A DNA stretch of 38,581 nt. It comes from Chloroflexota bacterium (lineage in GTDB: Bacteria; Chloroflexota; Dehalococcoidia; UBA2247; RBG-13-53-26). The translations under genes and the position numbers were made by a program. The DNA lies in assembly GCA_016875915.1 (NCBI GenBank), contig VGOM01000019.1, positions 1 through 38,581 on the forward strand, read 5' to 3'. Position 1 is the first letter of the stretch, and every line of letters starts with the position of its first letter. The notes beneath the pieces are model-generated. The model saw only the letters and a program-made list of their open reading frames with translations, made no database searches and was not told the DNA's origin. Shown here one piece after another: positions 23,147 to 31,105 of the stretch.

Positions 23147-24802
23147 ATGGGAGCGGACCGTGCGCGCCAGGCCTTCGACTACGTCGTCGTCGGGTCCGGT
23201 TTCGGCGGCGGCGTCTCTGCCATGCGGCTGGCCGAGAAGGGCTACCGCGTCCTCGTCCTGGAGCGGGGCAAGCGCTTTGAGGACAAGGACTTCCCCCGCA
23301 GCAACTGGAACGTCAGGAAGTTCCTCTGGCTGCCTTTCCTCCGCTGCTTCGGCATCCAGCAGATCAGCCTCCTCAACGGAGTGATGGTCCTCCGCTGGTC
23401 CGGAGTCGGCGGAGGCAGCATTGCCTACGCCAATGTCCTGGAGATCCCCGATGACCGGCTTTTCGCGGCTCCTGCCTGGCGGCATCTGGCCGACTGGAAG
23501 AGCGTTCTCATGCCCCACTACCGCACCGCCCAGAGGATGCTGGGCGTGGCCCAGAACCCCCGGCTCCTGGAGGCCGATGCCCAGTTGAAGGAGATCGCCA
23601 CCGAGATGGGCCGGGCGGACACCTTCCGGCCCACCAATGTCGGGGTCTTCTTCGGGCCGGAGGGGCAGGACGTGGCCGACCCCTACTTCGGCGGCGAGGG
23701 CCCGCCGCGCCGGGGCTGCAATTTCTGCGGCGCCTGCATGGTCGGCTGCCGCTACAACGGGAAGAACAGCCTGATGAAGAACTACCTCTACTTCGCCGAG
23801 AAGCACGGGGCGGAGATCCTCCCCGAGGCCGAGGTGGCGGACATCCGCCCTCTGGCGGCTCCCCAGTCCGACGGCGCGCGGTACGAGGTGGTCTACCGCC
23901 GCTCCACCAGCTGGCTGTTCCGTCCGGCCCGCCGCATCCGGGCCTGTAACGTCATCGTCTCCGGCGGAGTCCTGGCCACCCTGAACCTCCTCTTCCACTG
24001 CCGTGACACCGCCCGGTCATTGCCCCAACTCTCGCCGCATCTGGGCGACATGGTCCGCACCAACAACGAGTCCCTCACCGGCGCCCTCAGCCGCAGCCGC
24101 AAGGTGGACTACTCCAAGGGGGTGGCCATCACCTCCGTCTTCCAGGCGGACGAGGTGACCCACATCGAACCGGTGCGCTACCCCAACGGGTCGTCGCTGA
24201 TGAGGATGCTCACCTTCCCCATGGCCGCCACAGACGGCGGACTGCCGGTGACCCTCCTGAAGCTGCTCTGGTTCGCCCTGCGCCATCCCCTGGACTTCCT
24301 CCGCATGTGGTTCCTGCCCGGCTGGGCCGCCCGGACCACCATCCTGCTGGTGATGCAGACCGAGGACAACCTCATGCGGCTGCGGCAGGGACGGAATCTC
24401 TTCACTCTGTTCCGCCGCGGCTTGGTGGCAGAGCATGACGCCGACAGGGTGGTGCCGGCCCGGCTGCCCGTGGCCGATGAGGCCACCCGCCGGCTGTCCG
24501 CCAGGCAGGGCGGATTCGCCGCGGTGAGCACCGGGGCCGGACTGCTCAACATTCCCCTGACCGCGCACATACTGGGAGGCTGTCCCTTCGGCCGGGACGC
24601 CGCGGAAGGGGTGGTCGGCCTCGACTGCCAGGTCCACAACTACCCCGGCCTCTATGTGGTTGATGCTTCCACCGTGCCGGCCAACCCCGGCATCAATCCC
24701 AGCCTGACCATCGCCGCCATGGCGGAATACGCCGTGAGCCTCATCCCGCCCAAGGGCGCCGGCAGCACTGCCGCCACTGCGGCCCGCAGTGGCCCCGCCT
24801 AG
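23147..24802 (+). CDS. GMC family oxidoreductase (cholesterol oxidase-like) with Cys motif
   Basis: 551 residues. FAD-binding Rossmann start YVVVGSGFGGG with the acidic VLVLERG; RWSGVGGGSIAYAN is the second flavin contact; the C-terminal TAHILGGCPFGRDA and NPGINPSLTIAAMAEY are typical of the ChoD-like GMC branch that oxidises sterols or other hydrophobic alcohols. Cys191, 194, 197 and 201 form CNFCGACMVGC, a CxxCxxCxxxC pattern that could hold a 4Fe-4S cluster. The ATG at 23147 has AGGGGG upstream; the longer frame runs into the promoter. The AOR gene follows after 16 bases, suggesting sequential alcohol and aldehyde oxidation. Confidence 0.87.
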   Translation: MGADRARQAFDYVVVGSGFGGGVSAMRLAEKGYRVLVLERGKRFEDKDFPRSNWNVRKFLWLPFLRCFGIQQISLLNGVMVLRWSGVGGGSIAYANVLEIPDDRLFAAPAWRHLADWKSVLMPHYRTAQRMLGVAQNPRLLEADAQLKEIATEMGRADTFRPTNVGVFFGPEGQDVADPYFGGEGPPRRGCNFCGACMVGCRYNGKNSLMKNYLYFAEKHGAEILPEAEVADIRPLAAPQSDGARYEVVYRRSTSWLFRPARRIRACNVIVSGGVLATLNLLFHCRDTARSLPQLSPHLGDMVRTNNESLTGALSRSRKVDYSKGVAITSVFQADEVTHIEPVRYPNGSSLMRMLTFPMAATDGGLPVTLLKLLWFALRHPLDFLRMWFLPGWAARTTILLVMQTEDNLMRLRQGRNLFTLFRRGLVAEHDADRVVPARLPVADEATRRLSARQGGFAAVSTGAGLLNIPLTAHILGGCPFGRDAAEGVVGLDCQVHNYPGLYVVDASTVPANPGINPSLTIAAMAEYAVSLIPPKGAGSTAATAARSGPA

Positions 24803-24818
24803 CGCGCAGAGGAGGAAT

Positions 24819-26687
24819 ATGTTCGGCTCTCACGGAGAAATACTGCGGATAGACCTCTCCCGGTCTCATATCTCGAGGGAGGCCGTCCCCGAGGACCTCT
24901 TTGACAGGTACCTGGCGGGCGCCGGCATGGCCACCCACTACCTCTATCACGAGGTCCCCAGGGGGGCCGACCCCCTCGGCCCCGAGAACAAGCTCATCGC
25001 CATGACCGGGGCCCTCACCGGCACCGTGGCCCCCAGCACCGGCAGGTTCAACTGGGTCTTCAAGTCGCCCCTGACCGACCTCTGGGCCCAGTCCAACTCC
25101 GCGGGATTCTGGGGGGTGGAGTTCAAGAAGACCGGCCTGGACGGCATCATCTTCGAGGGGATCGCGCCGGAGCCGGTCTACCTCGTCATCGATCAGGACA
25201 AGGTGGAGCTCCGCAGCGCCGCCCACCTCTGGGGCAAGAGCGTCTCCGAGACCACCGAGGCGATCAAACAGGAGTTGGGCCAGGGCTTTGGGGTGGTCTG
25301 CATCGGGGTGGCCGGGGAGAACCTGGTCCGCTACGCCGCCATCATGAACGACCTCCACCGGGCCGCCGGCAGATGCGGCGGCGGGGCGGTGATGGGCTCG
25401 AAGCGGCTGAAGGCCATCGCCGTTCGGGGCAAGAAGGCCATCAGGATGGCCGACGCCCCGGCCTTCTCCCAGGCGGCGAAGAAGCAGTTCGAGCTGATCA
25501 ATCAGTCCATGGTCAAGGTGGCCATGGAGAGCTTCGGCACCAATGTGGTCATCGACATGGTCCAGGCCAAGGGCGGATTCCCTACCCGGAACTGGCAGAC
25601 CGGAGTCTTCCCCAACCTCGAGGAAATCAACGCCCAGGCCCTCACTGAGAAGGTCCTGGTCCAGCCCAAAGGATGCTTCGCCTGCCCCCTCAAGTGCGCC
25701 AGGGTCTCCATCATCAGGCGAGGCCAGTTCAAGGGCCAGAAGGGGGAGGGGCCGGAGTACGAAAGCGTGGGCACCTTCGGCGGCCAGTGCCAGGTGGACG
25801 ACCTGGAGGCCATCACCATGGCTCACTACCTCTCCAACGAGTATGGATTGGACACCATCTCCGCCGGGGCTTCCATCGCCTTCGCCATGGAGTGCTTCGA
25901 GAAGGGCATCCTCACCAGGGCCGATACCGACGGACTGGACGTCAGCTTCGGCAATGCCGCGGTCATGATCGAGCTGGTCCACAAGATGGCCAAGCGGGAG
26001 GGCTTCGGCGATTTCCTGGCTGAGGGCACCCGGCGCATGGCCCGGAAGCTGGGACGGGGCACCGAGAGGTTCGCCATGCACGTCAAGGGCCTGGAGCTGC
26101 CCGCCTATGATTCCCGGGCGGTCCAGATCACCGGCCTGGCCTACGCCGTGGCCAACAGGGGGGGCGACCACATCACGGCCTACATCCAGGGACCGACCTT
26201 CCTGGACATCCCCTTCCTGGTCATCCCCGACAGCAAGATCAACGACCCGTTGGTGGCCGACCCCGGCGAGGTTCACGTCCTGGTCGACCTGGAGAACGTC
26301 CTCACCGCCCTGGATACCCTCGGTGCCTGCAAGTTCATGGGCATGTGCGTCGCCTCGGAGGAATGGGTCAAGCTGGTGGAGCACTGCCTCGGCCGGCCCT
26401 TCGGCTATGAAGACCTGATGCGGCTGGGCGAGATGGCCTACAATATCGCCCGGATCTACAATGTCAGGGAGGGCGTCACCAGGGCCGACGACACCCTGCC
26501 CGCCCGGCTCCTGGAGGAGCCCCTCCCCGAAGGCCCCGCCCAGGGCAAGGTGAACGAGAACCTGGACGCCATGCTGGACAAGTACTACGAGCTGCGGGGG
26601 TGGGACAGGGCCACCGGCAAGCCCACGCCGCAGAAGCTGACCGAGCTGGGACTGGAGGAGTACATCGCCGATATCTGGGGCGGCTAG
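24819..26687 (+). CDS. Tungsten-type aldehyde ferredoxin oxidoreductase
   Basis: 622 residues, AGGAGG 3 bases before the ATG. Oxidises aldehydes to acids (or the reverse) with a tungsto-bispterin and one 4Fe-4S cluster, using ferredoxin. The cluster ligands are CFACPLKC (Cys286, 289, 293) and Cys505 in LGACKFMGMC. The pterin-binding AAGRCGGGAVMGSKRLKAI, EYESVGTFG and ANRGGDH (His452) agree with the family. Full length. It lies between the GMC and SCP2-like genes, and a radical SAM protein of the type found next to AOR genes follows on the opposite strand. Confidence 0.95.
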   Translation: MFGSHGEILRIDLSRSHISREAVPEDLFDRYLAGAGMATHYLYHEVPRGADPLGPENKLIAMTGALTGTVAPSTGRFNWVFKSPLTDLWAQSNSAGFWGVEFKKTGLDGIIFEGIAPEPVYLVIDQDKVELRSAAHLWGKSVSETTEAIKQELGQGFGVVCIGVAGENLVRYAAIMNDLHRAAGRCGGGAVMGSKRLKAIAVRGKKAIRMADAPAFSQAAKKQFELINQSMVKVAMESFGTNVVIDMVQAKGGFPTRNWQTGVFPNLEEINAQALTEKVLVQPKGCFACPLKCARVSIIRRGQFKGQKGEGPEYESVGTFGGQCQVDDLEAITMAHYLSNEYGLDTISAGASIAFAMECFEKGILTRADTDGLDVSFGNAAVMIELVHKMAKREGFGDFLAEGTRRMARKLGRGTERFAMHVKGLELPAYDSRAVQITGLAYAVANRGGDHITAYIQGPTFLDIPFLVIPDSKINDPLVADPGEVHVLVDLENVLTALDTLGACKFMGMCVASEEWVKLVEHCLGRPFGYEDLMRLGEMAYNIARIYNVREGVTRADDTLPARLLEEPLPEGPAQGKVNENLDAMLDKYYELRGWDRATGKPTPQKLTELGLEEYIADIWGG

Positions 26688-26784
26688 CGCAGCGTTTCCA
26701 GCGGTTCGCCGGCCGCTCTACTTCTGCAATTTGCACCTTGCCGGCGGCCGGCCGCAGTGGCCGCAGCGCCGGAGCTGATCTGGG

Positions 26785-26806
26785 GCCGGGCCGGAAGCGG
26801 CCCGGC
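26785..26806 (+). other. GC-rich hairpin in the AOR-SCP2 intergenic region
   Basis: GCCGGGCC (26785-26792) pairs with GGCCCGGC (26799-26806) around GGAAGC. No T tract follows. It lies 24 bases before the next start, so it may affect mRNA processing or stability rather than terminate. Confidence 0.35.
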
Positions 26807-26829
26807 AGTCGAAGTCGAAGGAGGGGAGA

Positions 26830-27324
26830 ATGCTGCCTTATGTAATGCCGGAGTGGGTTGACCAGGCGGGGAAGAACTACACCGCCAACCCGGACAACGC
26901 CCAGAAGACCTTCCGGGGGATGAACATCTTCCTCACCTTCCGGGTCCTGGCCGACCCCAAGTTCGGTTTACATAACGACATCTATTTCGCCATGCATTTG
27001 GAGAATGGCGTTCTCCAGCCGGACAGCACCCTGGTCAGCAAGGCCGACGCCTTGGCCAAGTCCGACTTCGTGGTCAGCGCCACGCCTGACGTGTGGAAAG
27101 GTGTCATAAAGAAGCAGAAGGGCTTCATATCGGCGTTCATGACCGCCAAGATCAAGCTGGACAAGGGCAATCCCACGCGCATGGTGTCGCTGGCCTCGAA
27201 GAGCTCGGCGGTGGTGGAGGCCTTCAACAACATAGACACGGAATGGCCCGACGAGATGTCGCCGCAGCGGCTGCATGACTACGAATCCCGGTTGGCGGAG
27301 GTCAGGCAGAAGCTCGGCGTCTAG
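26830..27324 (+). CDS. SCP2-like sterol/lipid-carrier domain protein
   Basis: 164 residues, GGAGGGGAG just before the ATG. The C-terminal half has the SCP2 pattern: ALAKSDFVVSATPDVWKGVI followed by GFISAFMTAKIKLDKG and a closing amphipathic helix, in which the domain forms a hydrophobic tunnel for fatty acyl chains or sterols. The N-terminal 50 residues (NIFLTFRVLADPKFG) form the sheet. Downstream of GMC and AOR it could present a hydrophobic substrate. Its stop overlaps the convergent radical SAM stop in CTAG (27321-27324). Confidence 0.72.
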   Translation: MLPYVMPEWVDQAGKNYTANPDNAQKTFRGMNIFLTFRVLADPKFGLHNDIYFAMHLENGVLQPDSTLVSKADALAKSDFVVSATPDVWKGVIKKQKGFISAFMTAKIKLDKGNPTRMVSLASKSSAVVEAFNNIDTEWPDEMSPQRLHDYESRLAEVRQKLGV

Positions 27325-28376
27325 GAGAGATCTGAGACGCCCTGATAGGGGCACTGGGGATCGGGACCGAGGTAGTCGCTGCCGCCAGCGGCTCTGGAAT
27401 AGGCCAGGGCAATGGCCCGGCACCCCCGGCAGACCGGCCAGTAGGTACATGACTGACAGTCCTGGTGGTAGCTCTCCCTGCTCCTGAGGGCGGCCAGCAC
27501 CGGCGACTCCACCCACAGCTCGCGCAGGGACCCATTCCTGATGTCCCCGATGGGCAAATCCATCCGCCGGCAGGGCATGATGGTGCCATCGGCGGTGATG
27601 GTCACCCCGAAGACGCCGGCAGCACAGCCCCCCACCGGCAACTCGGTCTGGGGGACTTCTCCAGCAATGTCGCCGATGGTGGCCAGCGGGTCACGGGAGC
27701 CCACGGCGACCTTGCCGTTCTCCCGGTGCCGGCGCAGTTCATCATAGAAACGGCCCGTCTCTTCGCGGGTCAAGGCCTCGTCCATGAGCCCCTTCCCCCG
27801 GCCGGAGGGTACCAGGCGGGAGAAGGCAATCCCGCCGGCGCCCAGTTCCTCGGCCACACGGACCAGCTCACCGGTCTGGCTCATGTTGCGCCTGGTGACA
27901 GTCACATTGAGATTGGCCTCCACCCCGGCAGCCACCAGATGCCTCACCCCATCCAGGGCCCGGCCATAGGCCCCCCGTCCCCGCAGGCTGTCGTGGGCCT
28001 CCTTGGTTCCGTCGAGACTGACCTGGACATCGGCCACCCTGGCATGCCCAATTTCCCGCGCCGCCGTCTCGTCTATGAGCGTGCCATTGGTCATCAATGA
28101 GACAGCGAAGCCGCATCCCGAGGCATAATCCAGCACGGCGAAGAGATCCTGCCGCACCAGGGGTTCGCCGCCCGTGAAATGCAGGCTGGGCGATACATCG
28201 ATGTCATGATCCATCGCCCAGCCCTGGACAGTCTTCTTCACTTCGGTTATTGCCCCGCAGATCTCCTCAAAGCCCATCTCCGGCACGGCCGCCGATTGAT
28301 AGCAATGCCGGCATGACAGATTACACCTCTCCGTCAAGTGGAACTGAACGAAGAAATCGAACGGGGTGCCCTTCAT
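27321..28376 (-). CDS. Radical SAM/SPASM protein (AOR-associated, Cmo-like)
   Basis: 351 residues from ATG 28376 (GGAAG 9 bases upstream); TTG 28406 would add ten residues. FHLTERCNLSCRHCYQ holds the CxxxCxxC motif (Cys18, 22, 25) for the SAM-binding 4Fe-4S cluster; LHFTGGEPL and DVQVSLDGT are the next core motifs. The SPASM domain has Cys in GGCAAG, MPCRRMD, DCQSCTYWPVCRGC and PQCPY, enough for two auxiliary clusters. No RRE peptide-binding domain is present before the core. Similar proteins next to tungsten AOR genes are annotated as cofactor-modifying; peptide maturation is the alternative. It follows a 32-codon ORF. Confidence 0.88.
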   Translation of the reverse strand: MKGTPFDFFVQFHLTERCNLSCRHCYQSAAVPEMGFEEICGAITEVKKTVQGWAMDHDIDVSPSLHFTGGEPLVRQDLFAVLDYASGCGFAVSLMTNGTLIDETAAREIGHARVADVQVSLDGTKEAHDSLRGRGAYGRALDGVRHLVAAGVEANLNVTVTRRNMSQTGELVRVAEELGAGGIAFSRLVPSGRGKGLMDEALTREETGRFYDELRRHRENGKVAVGSRDPLATIGDIAGEVPQTELPVGGCAAGVFGVTITADGTIMPCRRMDLPIGDIRNGSLRELWVESPVLAALRSRESYHQDCQSCTYWPVCRGCRAIALAYSRAAGGSDYLGPDPQCPYQGVSDLS

Positions 28377-28390
28377 TGCCTGCTGCTTCC

Positions 28391-28407
28391 GTTGCCAAAC
28401 TGGCAAC
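28391..28407 (-). promoter_or_regulatory. Perfect palindrome before the radical SAM gene
   Basis: GTTGCCAAACTGGCAAC has 7-bp arms around AAC. It lies between the 32-codon ORF and the radical SAM ATG, as an operator or RNA hairpin might. It also contains the alternative TTG start. Confidence 0.45.
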
Positions 28408-28427
28408 TACTTTCCCTTTCAGGACTT

Positions 28428-28526
28428 TCAAGCGAGGCAATTTCTGGCCAGAACCCTGCTCTTAGCCACTGCCTCCTTGAGTCTCTGAAAGAATCTGGCT
28501 TCTCTCTCGCGAGACTCAGTGCTCAT
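28428..28526 (-). CDS. 32-residue peptide directly upstream of the radical SAM gene
   Basis: ATG 28526 to TGA 28428, too short for standard ORF calling. The sequence begins MSTESREREARFFQRLKEA and continues with VAKSRVLARNCLA: a charged amphipathic helix with one Cys (Cys30) near the C-terminus. AAAGGAGG lies about 10 bases upstream, and a TTGACA-17-TAACCT promoter is at 28592-28620. It is the first ORF of a leader shared with the radical SAM/SPASM protein, so it could be a precursor peptide, an accessory subunit or a leader ORF. No known precursor family recognised. Confidence 0.45.
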   Translation of the reverse strand: MSTESREREARFFQRLKEAVAKSRVLARNCLA

Positions 28527-28566
28527 GGCCCTGCTCCCTCCTTTCCTAGTCTCACAGGCGACTATA

Positions 28567-28578
28567 TCGACTAGTCGA
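28567..28578 (-). promoter_or_regulatory. 12-bp perfect palindrome TCGACTAGTCGA
   Basis: A self-complementary 12-mer located just downstream of the expected start of the 28592-28620 promoter. A candidate operator for the peptide/radical SAM transcript. Confidence 0.4.
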
Positions 28579-28591
28579 CTGCGGCAAGGCT

Positions 28592-28620
28592 AGGTTAGCC
28601 TTCGGCAGTGCCATTGTCAA
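28592..28620 (-). promoter_or_regulatory. Promoter of the peptide-radical SAM transcript
   Basis: TTGACA (28620-28615), 17 bases, TAACCT (28597-28592). Confidence 0.65.
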
Positions 28621-28662
28621 TATGGCCACTGGCAGCCCGGCCCGCCTCTTGGGACAGAGGCG

Positions 28663-28668
28663 TATAAT
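28663..28668 (+). promoter_or_regulatory. -10 element of the Ntn-hydrolase gene
   Basis: TATAAT 34 bases before the ATG at 28703; no clear -35. Confidence 0.5.
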
Positions 28669-28702
28669 GGAGGCCAAATCAACGCGACGGAGGGGAAGCC
28701 AG

Positions 28703-29434
28703 ATGTCCTTTGTGATCACGGTGTACGTGCCCACCGGTGTAGTCATGGCCTCAGACAGCCGGCAATCGATCTCCATCGAAGGCAAGTCCCCCGATGGCAA
28801 GCCCATATCGAAGATAGAGACGGTCAGTTCGGACTTCGCCTACAAGACCTTCCTCCTGCCGGCCCAGAACGTGGGCATCAACACCTTCGGTGAATCCCTG
28901 CTGGGGAAGACCAGTATTGAGAGCCACATCAAGCGGTTCGCCGGGGAGGTCCTCGACGACAGCGACGATATCAACTCCATCCCCCAGAAGCTGGTGGATT
29001 TCTTCCGGCACGATTTCCCTCAGGCGGACACCGCCTTCCATATCGCCGGCTACCACAGGATCGAGAGGAAGAGCGTTCCCTGTGTCTTCCTCTGCCACGT
29101 GGCCAAGAACACCATCCAGAGGCAGAACCTGGCCCCGAACTCAGACGCCGTCGTCTACGGGGCCACCTGGGGAGGCCAGGCAGACGTCATCGCCTCTCTT
29201 CTCCAGCCGACTCAGACGCAGCCCAAGCCACCCATCATCTGGGACGCCATGACGGTTCAGGACGCCATTGATTTCGCCATCTACGCCGTGAGGACCACCA
29301 TCGACACCATGCGCTTCCAGGCCCGGCCCAAGAACGTGGGCGGGCCTGTGGACGTGCTGCTGATCCGACCCGACGAGCCGCCGCGGTGGATCCAGAGGAA
29401 GGAGTTCCGGGGGGAGATCGCTTGGCCGGTCTAG
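28703..29434 (+). CDS. Proteasome-like Ntn-hydrolase family protein with Ser nucleophile position
   Basis: 243 residues, GGAGGGG 7 bases before the ATG. After removal of Met the protein starts SFVITVYVPTGVVMASDSRQS. Counting that Ser as 1 puts Asp at 17 and Arg at 19, matching the conserved Asp17 and Arg19 of proteasome beta subunits and HslV; a later YKTFLL could supply the Lys33 equivalent after a loop. Strand and helix order (VGINTFGES, IESHIKRFAGEVL) also resemble that fold. It could be an N-terminal-serine peptidase or amidohydrolase that self-assembles. No HslU/AAA partner is in the window. Whether Ser2 is exposed and active is inference. Confidence 0.65.
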   Translation: MSFVITVYVPTGVVMASDSRQSISIEGKSPDGKPISKIETVSSDFAYKTFLLPAQNVGINTFGESLLGKTSIESHIKRFAGEVLDDSDDINSIPQKLVDFFRHDFPQADTAFHIAGYHRIERKSVPCVFLCHVAKNTIQRQNLAPNSDAVVYGATWGGQADVIASLLQPTQTQPKPPIIWDAMTVQDAIDFAIYAVRTTIDTMRFQARPKNVGGPVDVLLIRPDEPPRWIQRKEFRGEIAWPV

Positions 29435-29554
29435 GCCCGACCAATCGCCAACGCGCCGTTCCGCGGGATCATGCCCGGGAAGTGGCCGGTCGGGTCCAGC
29501 CTGACTGAGCCGCCACTCGGGACGGCCCGCCGTGTAGTCAACCGGGCTCCAGGG

Positions 29555-30805
29555 CTACGAGCAGTAGCGGCGGAAGGCCAGCACCGAATTGTGGCCGCCG
29601 AAGCCGAAGGACGTCGATATGGCCGTCTTCACCGGCACGGCCCGCGCCCGGTGAGGCACGTAGTCCAGGTCGCATTCCGGATCGGGGCTGTCCAGGTTGA
29701 TCGTCGGAGGCACCATGCCGTGGCCTATGGCCAGCACGCAGATGATGGCCTCAACGGCGCCGGCAGCTCCCAGCATGTGGCCGGTCATGGACTTGGTGGC
29801 CGAGACGGGAATCCGATAGGCATCCTGCCCGAAGACGTTCTTGATGGCCCGGGTCTCGGTCCTGTCGTTCAGCAGGGTGGACGTGCCGTGCGCGTTGATG
29901 TAGTCCACATCGCCAGGCTCGAGGCCGGCCCTTCTCATGGCTGTCCTCAGCGCTCTGCTGGCCCCCTCGCCGTCCGGAGCCGGCTGGGTCAGGTGGAAGG
30001 CGTCACTGGTGGCGCCGTAACCGATGAGCTCGGCCAGGATCGTAGCTCCCCGCCCTGAGGCGTGCTCCAGGCTTTCCAGGACCATGATGCCCGCCCCCTC
30101 GCCCAGGACAAAACCATCGCGCTGAGCGTCGAACGGCCGGCAGGCCGTCCGGGGATCACCGTTTCTGGTGGACAAAGCACGGGCGGCGGTGAAGGCGGCC
30201 AGGCAGATCGGGCCCACCGGCGCCTCGGTACCCCCGCAGACCACCACTTCCGTCTCCCCATGCCTGATCATCTCCCAGGCCTGGCCGATGGCGTCGCTGC
30301 TGCTGGAGCAGGCCGAAGAGGGGGAGTAGCTCGGCCCCTTGGCCCCCAGAAGCAGGGCCACCTGCACCGCTGCGGCGTCCCCGGTCATAGTCGGGGCCAG
30401 GATGGGACTCACCCTCCGGGGCCCCTCGTTCTTCAGGATCTCCAACTGCTGGCAAACCGAAAGCAGTCCGCAGACGCTGTTCCCGATGACCACCCCGGTG
30501 TCCTCAGCCCCATTGCCGGCCACCGCCAGATCGGCAGTTTCCACAGCCTGAAGGCTGGCCACGGCCGCAAATTGCGTGAAGCGATCCATGCGCCTGGCTT
30601 CCTTCTCGGTCACGAAGTCGGCAGCATCGAAGCCTCTGATCTCTGCGGCGAACTTGGTGTTGAACGGCGTGGCATCGAAGGAAGTGATGTAGTCCACTCC
30701 CGACTTCCCCGCAATCAACGCCTGCCACATCTCGGAGACGGTCAACCCGATGGCGGTGACCGCCCCCATGCCGGTGACAACCACGCGCCTGGGATCATCT
30801 GGCAT
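29555..30805 (-). CDS. fabF: Beta-ketoacyl-ACP synthase II
   Basis: 416 residues. Condenses acyl-ACP or acyl-enzyme with malonyl-ACP in fatty acid elongation. Catalytic triad visible: Cys166 in SSACSSSSDAIG, His306 in NAHGTSTLLND and His343 with Lys338 in TKSMTGHMLGAAGAVE; the C-terminal SFGFGGHN loop is intact. The serine run after the nucleophile replaces the usual ATG/ATS. ATG 30805 is chosen for GGAGGAG 6 bases upstream. It stands alone, without acpP, fabD or fabG, so it may be an extra KAS II with its own role. Confidence 0.93.
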   Translation of the reverse strand: MPDDPRRVVVTGMGAVTAIGLTVSEMWQALIAGKSGVDYITSFDATPFNTKFAAEIRGFDAADFVTEKEARRMDRFTQFAAVASLQAVETADLAVAGNGAEDTGVVIGNSVCGLLSVCQQLEILKNEGPRRVSPILAPTMTGDAAAVQVALLLGAKGPSYSPSSACSSSSDAIGQAWEMIRHGETEVVVCGGTEAPVGPICLAAFTAARALSTRNGDPRTACRPFDAQRDGFVLGEGAGIMVLESLEHASGRGATILAELIGYGATSDAFHLTQPAPDGEGASRALRTAMRRAGLEPGDVDYINAHGTSTLLNDRTETRAIKNVFGQDAYRIPVSATKSMTGHMLGAAGAVEAIICVLAIGHGMVPPTINLDSPDPECDLDYVPHRARAVPVKTAISTSFGFGGHNSVLAFRRYCS

Positions 30806-31105
30806 ACGGTGCTCCTCCTTGTCCACGTCCCCCCGCCGATCTGGACTGCGGGGGCCGATATGATATGGTCCAGCCGCCACGCCTGAGAAGTGATTGGGTT
30901 ATAGAACACTGTTCCATCGGCCCTGCTCATGATTCCCCTCGCCGTCCGGCTGAGCAGGGACAGGCGGTCGCCGGGCCGCGCCAATGGACAAACCCAGACC
31001 GGGCCCAACCATACCCCCGCCGGATTCCGGCTTTGCCAGCAGCCCTCTTCCGGGCATAAACTGGATCGGAGAACCGGTTGCTCCCGGGCAGGAAACGGAG
31101 GAGAA
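30806..31105. other. Divergent intergenic region (fabF / GNAT)
   Basis: 300 bases with no supported gene. It contains the inverted repeat GAACACTGTTC (30904-30914) and an AT-rich CATATCATATC near 30858-30868 that could hold the fabF -10. No strong promoter pair. Confidence 0.4.

Noticed and set aside
24741-26384. 547-codon open frame on the minus strand
   Set aside because: Antisense of the AOR gene.
26785-26806. Rho-independent terminator after AOR
   Set aside because: Good GC-rich stem but no T tract, and a well-spaced RBS follows.
30904-30914. GAACACTGTTC as a LexA (SOS) box
   Set aside because: The gram-positive-type LexA box needs four bases between GAAC and GTTC; here there are three, and the neighbours (fabF, GNAT) are not SOS genes.
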